Source of the DNA: Medicago truncatula
Taxonomy: Eukaryota; Streptophyta; Magnoliopsida; Fabales; Fabaceae
Assembly: GCF_003473485.1 (NCBI RefSeq)
Contig: NC_053045.1
Span: forward strand, 38,662,494 to 38,726,493
DNA length: 64,000 bases
Direction of reading: 5' to 3'
Shown in pieces: positions 55,581 to 64,000 of the stretch (position 1 is the stretch's first letter; the number at the start of each line of letters is the position of its first letter). Both the position numbers and the translations under genes were made by a program. A model generated the notes under the pieces. It saw only the letters and a program-made list of their open reading frames with translations. It searched no databases and was not told the DNA's origin.

Positions 55581-58500
55581 TGTTATACCCTGTTTTTGGA
55601 CCTAAAAATACTGGGCCCAATTTCATTTCAAACTTTGTCAATTATCAAATTTCAACTGCACAGTTCAAATTGTCTCTGCCTCGCAGTATTTTCAATCACA
55701 ATTTCACCTATGTTTTTCTTGCATAAAACCTTTTGAAATATCTTTACTTGTCTTGTAAGTCATTCAAAAGTGTCTCTGAATCATTACATTGCTTTTTCTA
55801 CAGTTTATTTCAAAATTTGCAAAAAGTCATACAGAAGGGTATTTTGGTCATTTCCTGCAGTGGGACCCATTTTCATCCTTGTGACTGTCTCTGAGTCTTT
55901 TCAGATTGTTTTTTTTACATTTCATCAGTAAACCTTGTTAAATTCATTTCAAACTTGCATCTGAGTCAGTGTCAAGTCTGTTTGAGTCAGTTTAGGTCAT
56001 TTTTAGCCCTAGGGGCATTTTGGTCATTTCACACGAAATTTTGGCATAGAGAGGTTACTTTGAAATACCTCATTTAGGTCATTGGTTCGTTTTAGTCCGT
56101 TTTGTCAATTTTATTTTTGTTTCGCTTTACGTTTGATCAAATTGCGTTTTATTCAATTTTATTTTTTATTGCATTTTGGTCCAGTTTCTTTTCCAATTTG
56201 CATTTTAGTCCTTTTTATTATTTTCATATTAGTCCCTTAATTTTTCAATTTTGCAGAAAGGTCCCAAATTAATTCTAAGTCCAAGGCCGCACCATTCTTT
56301 TTTTTCAAGTCCAGGTGTCACTTTTTCATTTGATCAGATGCACACATGTCAGCTATAAAAGCAGTGAGTCAGAGTCAAAGCCATTGATCACACGCCACTT
56401 CACCAAAAAACAGAATCAAACTTTCTCTTTCTTGTCAGTTAGATCAAACCAAAAAAATCACAGAGAAATCACCAAGAACACAAGAACCCTAAGATTTCCA
56501 GAACAAAATTCGTACACAAATTCATTGATTTTCACATCAATCCTCAGAGATTCGTGTGAATCTTCATCACCGGATTGAAGAATTCCCCTACAATTCAAAG
56601 TGCGAGCTCACATTGAAGCAAGCTCAAGCACTGATCATAGGGATTTTCCACGCAGATTCAAAAACGTTGAAGCAAGCTCAAGCACGTAATCACAGAGAAG
56701 CAGAGAAAGAATCAGAGAAGATGAAGATGAACCGGTAAACCGATTTATTTTCGGTCCAAAAGCAAGCAAAATCATCAAAACCGTCAAGAACATTCAAGTT
56801 TTTTTCCAAAGATTTTCCTCCATTAAAAGTTTCAACCAAAACTTCAGGTAAAACTCATTTTCTTCTCTTAGAAAGTATTAATCACGGTTTAAACCTGTAG
56901 AAGAAAAATCACGCAAGCAGCAGATCTAAAAATTTCCAGAATTCAAAGATAAGACTGTAACCGTAAACACAAAACCTAGATCCATAAGGATCTAAGTGTT
57001 GAAAGCAAAAACAAGCACTAGAGAGGCAATAAACGACGAAACGATGTAGATCCGTAAAGATCTAAACGTTTTCTTTCAAAAAAGATCAAAATCAGTTTCA
57101 AAACCGTACGAAGTTTTTTCCCGATCTACGTCGTTTCAAGATTCGTTTGTAAAAACCAGTGCCAAAATCATACTTAGAATAAGAAGACGAATCGTTTGAT
57201 GTAGAAGTTTTGAAGTTCTGGAAATTTAGGTCACCGGAGGTGCTTAGGCGCGCCGGAGAAGATGAAGCTTCCGGCGGACCTTCAAGGTCTCCGCCGTGGC
57301 TTCATCCTCACCGGCGGTGAGGGTTTAGAGAGAGATGAGAGAAGAGAGAAGAGTTAGAGAGAGAAAGGATTTGCAAAAATGAAATAAACCGGTACTCTTC
57401 TGTTTATATAAGCCAGCGAACCGGACCGGTTCAATCCGGTCCATTCCCCTTTGATTCCTGGCCGTTTGATCTAGGGTTTTATGATCCTGGATCAATCGTG
57501 TGGCTCCTGTGCATCCGGACCTTGTAGTTTTGGGCTTTGGGTTGGGCTCAGTTTTCTTTCACGTTTTTTTGCTTTTTTTGCTATTTGCACTGTTTTTCTT
57601 TGCTATTTGAACCAATGTCTTGATTAAAAATCTTGATAAATTTCCTAGAAAATCCATGCTTACTTCTTGACATTTTCTTGATGTTTTACGGTGTTTTTGC
57701 ACGCTGGAATTGGCAAAATTCTTGTATGATTAATCCATGGCATTTTAATTTTTTCTTGGATTATTTCTTATGATTATTTTGTCAATTCTATCATTGATTT
57801 GTGAATACGTGATAAATGCCATTTGACATGTTAATGAGAGGTGCTCATGCCTACAATCTTATGTTTACTTTGCTGTTTTAGATTGATTCATGAAACCTTG
57901 ATTGTATGAGCAATGTATGCATATTCTAAAAGAGGGTAATAAGATGATAATTCTATCTCAAAATTGGTATGAAGCTAAGCTTGTTTGTTTCTAATGATCC
58001 TATGTTTATAGCTTGAGATAAAAGAAACTATTTTCAAACTTGCTATAGCATGAGAATTAGAAGCTACAAATGCCTTGGGTTTCATATCAAAATTTTAGGT
58101 TTTATTACCATTTTATTACTATCTTTATGGCATTTTATGCGTTCTTGCCTCTTGCTACTCTTTATGCTTTATTTCACTAACAAGTTTATTTCCATGTTTC
58201 ATGCATCTCATTTAGCATTCCCTCCACTTTTTTTAGCCTAGCATTTATTTTTTGCAAGTTTTAATTCATTTGGTAATGTAATTTGTTATCATTGGTTTGT
58301 AGCTTGGCAAAGGGGCCATAGAATGTATTTAGGCAATTTTTGTAATATGGACTATGGACACTATGACGCACCGACACGCACACACTCACCTTAGATGTAT
58401 GCATAGGATTGTATGGTTAAATAAGCGTTTAGGTTTTAAACACTTAGAGAAAATCCATCTTTTTTTCAAAAAAAAACAATTGAACTTCACTTCAAAAATT

Positions 58501-59075
58501 TTCATAATAAATATGAAGTCAACACTTCATTTTTTTTTCTTTTCTTTTTTCTTAAGAAAAATTCAATTCACCTTAATCATTTAGACTTTCTTTTTAATCA
58601 CTAATCAAACCTCACTTTTTTTGCTAAATCTAATGCCCTTGAGGCCTCTCATCTCTATTCTTCAAAATCTCTTTTCAAACTTAAAATCAACCAATAAAAA
58701 CAAAAACCATCTTTGAGCAAGAACTACGCCGGTTTTGATCCCGTAAAACGGTACGTAGGCAATGAGTCAAAACTCATCCAAGCCGAAATAAAAATCAAAT
58801 TCTACTTCTTCTCACCCCCATTCTTAACTAATCACACTTTCTTTTTTACAAATAATCAATAAAATTAAAGCGTAGAAATAAACTTAGGAAAGCGGTTCTT
58901 ATGGAATACCATAATCGCTCCGGGTGCCTAACACCTTCCCGTAGCGAAAATGACCCCCGAATTCGGAAACTCAAGGGTTTTTCTCCTTTTACCCTTCCCA
59001 AGAAAAAAGAGAGATATCAACGGTCGAAAGGTTCAAGTCCAATTAATGGCTTGGCACCCAAAAACCATGATAACA
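55581..59075 (+). repeat. 3' LTR of the Ogre-like element
   Basis: 3495 bases, matching the 5' LTR at a fixed offset of 15305 with no indel and no substitution noticed in the parts I compared. It is followed directly by the TAAGT target duplication. Confidence 0.95.
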
Positions 59076-59080
59076 TAAGT

Positions 59081-59321
59081 GATCTCTGAAAAATTCTTCT
59101 TTGACGATTGTGTTGAATAATCTGTAACTGATTGGGTTGATTGAAAGCGTACGAATGGGTTGGAGAAGATGAATAAGTGTTAATGAGAATTGATAGAATA
59201 AGGAGAGGTTTAAAATGAGGCTTTTAATCTGGACCACTTGTTTTTGATCTAAAGGTTGATAAGTATTCTCACCATTCTTACATAAAAGATCTATTCTCAC
59301 TAGATATGGTCTCTATGTGTG

Positions 59322-59365
<44 letters not shown>

Positions 59366-61308
59366 CCCTACTCTCTATTTGGAGGGGAGGAGAGAGTTTT
59401 AGAAAAAAGGAAGGAGCAAGTGGAAGAAATAGAAAACATTGAGATGAGATGATTTTGAGGGTTAATTTTTTATTCATGATACAAAATCCCCGGCCCTCTC
59501 ATTTGGGGAACTCAAAATTTATATTAGGGGAGGATTTTGGAGGTATTTTAGAGGATTTATATGAATTTTTCAATTCAATCAATGTTATTATAATATTTTT
59601 TTAATTAAAAATATTTTAATGATAAATATTAGTTTATCATGCCTCTTAAAAAGCGTTCTTTCAAAAAATCTGAAAGATTTACCTATTTTTCTATATATTT
59701 TCCACCCTTGAAGTCCTACTTTCCCATCCCCTCCAAACAAAGTCTTGGAAAAATGACTGCCGTAAAGGAACATAAAGAGCAGGAGTATTATTGTGTGAGG
59801 CGCACAATTATTTTACAAAAGTTTTAAGGAACCTTATAATAAAGAAAAACGGTGAAAGTCACCAAAGCACTACTGCTACAATCCTCTACTTTCCTTTAAA
59901 AAGGCTATTTTGTTCCTTAACAACCACTAACCAAATAATTGCATAGCCACCCATAACATTATCAGTCATGGTCTAAATCTAAAGGAAGGACTTGTACAAT
60001 CATCAATGTGCCATAACATTTCAACCTTGTAGGATAAGCAACTAGAGAGTTGGCATTTAAGTTGAACTTAGGATTAGAAACAATTTTAAGGAAAGAAAAC
60101 ATGAATGCTGCTAATTACGTATTAGTTAGGCAAGCTTATTTGTGGAAGCTAGCATAACCACATTTTCAAAAGGTTAATGTTAACTAACATTATCTAGCCC
60201 ATTGAGCAGTAACTTGTTTCATATATTTGCCGTCCTATATATACAAATTGACCAGCCCCTTTGAAATTTTATGCAATCCAAGTCACCACAATTAATGTTC
60301 CCAGTACCTTTCAATTTCCTATACTACATATAGCTTGACTTTCTATCAGTTTATTATACGCCACAATTAACTTTTCTTTTACTGCTATTTAAATCTAAAA
60401 TTATGTGTAGTGTACGTAATACTTCAACACACATGTCCTATTATATAGTCACATGTACAAATATAAAGTTTGAATTATATTTGAAAATTATAATAAAATT
60501 AGCAATGAGAATCAGAGACAAATCTAACAAACCACTAAACATATTTTATCATAAGTTCACAATGCCAAAATGCAAAGAAATGTCAATCCAATTTTTTAGT
60601 AGATAGACGAAATATCAATTTACCATTGAAATTCACACATACAATACAAGTGTTTGAACCTCGTCACGACTTCCGACCGACCTAACCATTACAAATATAA
60701 TCGTATTAGCATATCCAATCTAATGCAAACCACGGTAACAAAGTTGAAAAATTATATAAAAAATAACCAAAACTGAACATATCAACTTTTTTCGTTGGAT
60801 TGTAAAATAAAAAACCTTATTCTTTTCTAATATTGGAGAAAAATATTCTAAATCTTACTATATTCTATTTTTTCTGAAGCATGATTCACCATGGACCGAC
60901 ATGGTATAATAACTTATGGTTTTCACTTCACCAGTTATCAAATGAACTGTGTTATTATCAGCATTCATCAAACAGTAAGGACTATAATCCAAGAATTAGA
61001 TACATTCATACGTATGTATGCAGGTACAATTCAATGAAACCATTTTCAATTTAAAACCAATAAGAAAATAAAAATTGAAAAACAAATTTTATGAATCACA
61101 AGAATGTGTCCAATGTCCATTAATCTTGATAGAGAATGATCCATCCATATAATAAGATGCATGAAAGAAATTTAAAAAGGAACAAGGAGTGGGAGAATAA
61201 TAATTTTGCTGAGTTTTATTCATTTGTTCCATAAAGCTAAAGATATATAAAAGATTACAACTTTATGCTAATATTATCAGTGGAATAATACCTGATAGAA
61301 AACTTTGC
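59081..61308. other. Intergenic with a compound microsatellite
   Basis: A (GT)n(AT)n tract at 59316-59362 is the only clear feature. The rest is AT-rich without a convincing frame; the last 150 bases are probably the 3' UTR of the TCP gene. Confidence 0.45.
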
Positions 61309-62316
61309 TCAGTTGTGATTAGGAGAAGAAGAAGGTCTATTAGAAGAAACTCTATGACCCTCTTCTCCACCTTGAACTGTATCAGGAATGCAGAAACCTG
61401 CTAATCCATCAGAAACAAACCTGCTTCCAAAGATTGAAGCTTGATGAACTTGTTGAGACCTGTGATGATGAACCTCTGAAGAAGAATCCATAGGAATCTC
61501 ATTCCATGTTCTAACAGAATGCGAAAAATTTGACTGAAGGGTCTCGTTTGGAGAGTATTCTGAACCGGAACCTTGGCCTAGAAATGACTGTGAGTTTACC
61601 ATGAATCCAACTTTCTTTATATAATCATTGGTTGTTTCATTGTTCCAATTCTCAATTCTATGATATTGGTTCTCAAAAAAGGTTTGGTTTTGGTTTTGGT
61701 TTTCATTTGAAGTTTCATGGTTTTCACATACTTGTTGTGATTGCCATGGAATGAAACCATTGTGATCTTGGAAGGAATGAAGAGAGAGGCCAAGGTTTTC
61801 AGAAGGGTAGTTTTGAAAATTGATGGATGAAGAAGTAGAAGATGTAGTTGGAAAAAAAGGTATAGGATCAGTTTCAACATTATGTGGTGAAATGAAAGCT
61901 GAATTATGGTTACCTTGATTCTCACTTAATTGTCTTAAAAGATGAAAACTGTAACCATTAGATTCTGATGTTTCTCCAACAACCATTCCACTTGAGTTTG
62001 CAACTACATTCTGAACTTCTTCTAGAGGTTTCAGAGTTTGATTTTCGCTGATTGGATGCCATGGAGGAAGCTCCGCGAGCTTGTCAATGGAAGACTTTGC
62101 TTTCTTGATGAGCCAATCCACTGCTTTGCTTGGTCTGTCGTAGCCGAGGCGATCTTGAACATCGTAGAATTCGATGGCTGTGTGTGCTGAGAGTCGAACC
62201 CTGCGATCGCGAGGACCTTTTGATGTGTAAACCTTGCTGTGACGATCTTTTTTACCGGTGGCTCGAACTATGTGTCCTCCTTCTACTTGAACTATCTCTC
62301 CTCCAGTACTCCTCAT
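61309..62316 (-). CDS. TCP-domain transcription factor, CIN class (TCP4/TCP3-like)
   Basis: An intronless frame of 335 residues from the ATG at 62316 ([20 protein letters not shown]). The TCP bHLH-type domain is at about residues 22-82: [20 protein letters not shown], then [20 protein letters not shown], then [20 protein letters not shown], with the shortened basic region of class II and the helix spacing of the CIN group. The C-terminal half is Asn/Gln/Ser-rich with [11 protein letters not shown] and a conserved tail [19 protein letters not shown] like that of TCP3/TCP4. CIN-type TCPs restrain cell division in leaf margins and act on jasmonate and auxin genes. The stretch [15 protein letters not shown] aligns with the place where TCP3/4/10-type mRNAs carry the miR319 site, and a recognisable site is present. 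No R domain. Confidence 0.92.
   Translation of the reverse strand: MRSTGGEIVQVEGGHIVRATGKKDRHSKVYTSKGPRDRRVRLSAHTAIEFYDVQDRLGYDRPSKAVDWLIKKAKSSIDKLAELPPWHPISENQTLKPLEEVQNVVANSSGMVVGETSESNGYSFHLLRQLSENQGNHNSAFISPHNVETDPIPFFPTTSSTSSSINFQNYPSENLGLSLHSFQDHNGFIPWQSQQVCENHETSNENQNQNQTFFENQYHRIENWNNETTNDYIKKVGFMVNSQSFLGQGSGSEYSPNETLQSNFSHSVRTWNEIPMDSSSEVHHHRSQQVHQASIFGSRFVSDGLAGFCIPDTVQGGEEGHRVSSNRPSSSPNHN
61529..61549 (-). promoter_or_regulatory. Candidate miR319 (JAW) target site in the TCP mRNA
   Basis: The mRNA reads AAACGAGACCCTTCAGTCAAA. Against miR319 (starting UUGGACUGAAGGG) it pairs at nucleotides 1-2 and 4-13, with one mismatch at nucleotide 3; mismatches beyond 13 also occur in established targets. 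It lies at the expected place in the protein (codons for NETLQSN). Confidence 0.6.
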
Positions 62317-62653
62317 CCCTAGTTCCCACCTTCTCTATGCTTTCTATGAAAAGTTGTTTCTATTTGGTGGGGTTGGTTTTGGGCTTATTGATGAGGATAT
62401 TGATAATGAGTGTGTTTTTATTTGGAGAAATGCAAGTCTAACCGGAAAGTGCTTATAAAGAGAGTCACTCCTCACCCTACAACCGGTTTTGTAACGATGA
62501 GTTTTAAAACTAATAAAGTTTAAGTGTTGTTGTTATGATTCATGTGCCCTTTGAAGTCCTACTTCTTTTTAGGACAAAAGTTATGTATTTTTTTAAAGGT
62601 GTTGACTATGCTACTCATTAATTATAATAGGTGTCGCTCTGGCTTTAAATGGA
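62317..62653. other. 5' region of the TCP gene
   Basis: Leader and promoter sequence. On the minus strand the 120 bases before the ATG are A/C-rich, fitting a 5' UTR. No other feature is seen. Confidence 0.4.
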
Positions 62654-62880
62654 TATCTGCTAGTGGATAATGGAGTTGGTCCCCCCGGATATTAGTCGAT
62701 TTTTTGGTCGGATACCGAGTTTTTAAAAAAAGTTATAATATGGGACGTAGATTAATTTGTGCTCAACCCACTTGAATTGGTCAGGTGGAGTTGACTTGGG
62801 ACCTTGGAGTGTACTTCTCATCAAGGTCGCAGTTCGATTCTAGGGTTTGTTTGATTTTTTCTCACAGGTTTATTTTATAC
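62654..62880. mobile_element. SINE-like pieces: a 3' end followed by a tRNA-like 5' end
   Basis: 62654-62730 ends in GGTCGGATACCGAGTTTTTA plus A-run, a legume SINE tail like that at 32800. 62778-62840 then has an A-box-like TTGGTCAGGTGG and a B-box GCAGTTCGATTC about 45 bases apart. Two separate insertions or a rearranged one; ends unclear. Confidence 0.45.
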
Positions 62881-64000
62881 TCCAAGTACTTTTATGCTTA
62901 ATTTTCTTCTTCTAAGGGTTTGTTTGATTGTTTTCTCACAGGTTTTGATTAGGAAGACACACACTACACTTTGCTTTGGTTGTTGTTTCTTGTCTTTGGC
63001 TCATTCCTTTCATATGCAGCTGTTGAATTGTGACAATTCCATCACTACTGTTTGCTGGTCCCAAAAAGCCAAAACCTGCCATTGCAATCTTTCAGATTCC
63101 TTTTATCCAATAACACCAACACTCACAAAGACACAACATGAATACATATACATACAAACAAAACATAATTACTACTACTCAATGCTTCTTCATGTGACTC
63201 ATATCTTTTCTGTTATTCTTCTACAGTTCTACATATAGTAAAGCAACAGAGAAGCTAGTAACGTGGAAACTCAGGATTTTAACAAGATTTATGCAGAATT
63301 TCAACATGAAACAAATTCATTGTAATAGGCTAGTAGTAATAAGTTAAGAGGTAAAAAACAAAAACTACCAAAATAAAACATTGGACTATATGAAAAGATA
63401 TCACATGGGTGTGGGAGGGTAAAGGTACCTTGGCTTGATCGTGGATGCTTCTGCAAAAGTATGCCAGAGTCTAGTCAGAGAAAAGATGAAAGATTTTTTG
63501 ATTGTTTTAGCCCCACAAACGCATACATATATATTTGATACCTTGCCTCTTGCAATTATATGTTTTTAGTTTAACTCCAATCCTGTCTACAAACATATTC
63601 ATAGTACATAAATAGATATAGAGATGGGATAAGATATGTGATTTCTATATGTGATTTATAAAGAATATATATGTGATTTCTATACTAATCCAACTCTTTT
63701 ACTTATTCATAACTATAAAAAGTCAAATTTTATTAAATTTTATCAACCATAATACTAAAAAGCTTTATTTATGGTTTTCTTTGATTTATTAAAATAGCTT
63801 CTTGTTTTTTTTTTTATATATATATATATTAGGTTCACTAAATGTGTTTCCTGCACATAACCATCCATTACAAGTCCAAATGCATATTATTATTAACAGT
63901 TTCTTGAGCTACAAGTCAAACGTGCATGACTTTAGAGTTTAGAGTTCTTAAGTTATGAGCTTTTGAAAAGTAAAGATTTTGTTGGTATAGATAATATCTA
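62881..64000. other. Upstream region of the TCP gene
   Basis: No protein gene is supported. On the minus strand the segment 63434-63485 looks like a small exon ending in AAGCATCCACGATCAAGCCAAG-like sequence just before a GTACCT donor (CAAG|GTACC). It could be a 5' UTR exon of the TCP gene, since some CIN-TCP genes have a leader intron. (AT)n at about 63807-63830. Confidence 0.35.

Larger units (their letters stand above)
40276..59075 (+). mobile_element. Complete Ogre-like Ty3/gypsy (Tat lineage) LTR retrotransposon, 18.8 kb
   Basis: Both LTRs begin TGTTATACCCTG and end GATAACA, and are 3495 bases each at a constant offset of 15305. TAAGT is duplicated at 40271-40275 and 59076-59080. Between them, in order: PBS (43775-43792), ORF1 (44476-45906), gag-pro (to 49469), a short intron, RT-RNaseH-aRNH-INT (to 53242), a 2.3-kb repeat-rich untranslated region, and PPT (to 55580). 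An extra ORF1 before gag, an intron between pro and RT, and very large size define Ogre elements within the Tat lineage. All domains appear intact, so the copy could be autonomous. Confidence 0.95.

Noticed and set aside
60620..60760. Possible SINE on the minus strand (GGTTCAAAC B-box-like motif)
   Set aside because: No convincing A box, tail or target duplication.
62778..62840. tRNA gene suggested by A- and B-box motifs
   Set aside because: No cloverleaf can be drawn; the motifs fit a tRNA-derived SINE better.
62894..63238. A 114-codon plus-strand frame upstream of the TCP gene
   Set aside because: Composition is that of non-coding DNA, with no domain or splice support; it overlaps the probable TCP leader region on the other strand.

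Overview
This is a stretch of plant nuclear DNA: AT-rich, with GT-AG introns, plant-specific gene families and a dense load of transposable elements. The 18.8-kb Ogre-type (Ty3/gypsy, Tat lineage) retrotransposon, with an ORF1 upstream of gag and an intron between pro and RT, together with the overall repeat style, points to a legume, most likely a cool-season (inverted-repeat-lacking clade) legume such as Medicago, Trifolium or a relative. The species is inference.

Host genes, left to right: a short glucosidase II beta-like protein with a C-terminal membrane anchor (2470-4666, +, 4 exons); two papain-family cysteine proteases with one intron each at the same site (6410-7688 and 13220-14358, both -); a stand-alone intact gag-like ORF (8998-10038, +); a small three-exon plant protein I do not recognise (11150-12043, -); a group-E-like bZIP transcription factor (23135-25058, +, 4 exons); a single-exon 778-residue acidic, coiled-coil protein of unknown function (29294-31630, -); an X8-domain, probably GPI-anchored, callose-binding (PDCB-like) protein (35232-36720, +, 3 exons); and a CIN-type TCP transcription factor with a recognisable but imperfect miR319 site (61309-62316, -). 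They share no obvious pathway, as is usual for a plant gene neighbourhood.

Mobile DNA: a Mutator-like element with 9-bp target duplication and palindrome-rich TIRs carrying a decayed plant-mobile-domain (PMD) gene (16843-20667); a second, rearranged relative at the left edge (1 to about 2297) that also holds a SWIM-finger MURA fragment; 5'-truncated or fragmentary LINE pieces (15783-16196, 33127-33704); two Stowaway-type MITEs (27525-27769, 39306-39619); several palindromic MITE-like repeats; and SINE-like pieces (about 32640-32820 and 62654-62880).

The dominant object is the complete Ogre-like retrotransposon at 40276-59075: 3495-bp LTRs offset by exactly 15305 bp with no difference that I noticed, TAAGT target duplication, PBS, ORF1, gag-pro, a 287-bp intron, a pol with a second (aRNH-type) RNase H, and a PPT. 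Its 2.3-kb untranslated region between pol and the 3' LTR is the most interesting part. It contains two unrelated families of repeated hairpins (six of one, about ten of the other) whose stems are preserved by compensatory base changes; the first family is capped by GNRA tetraloops. That pattern suggests a conserved structured RNA domain in the retroelement transcript.
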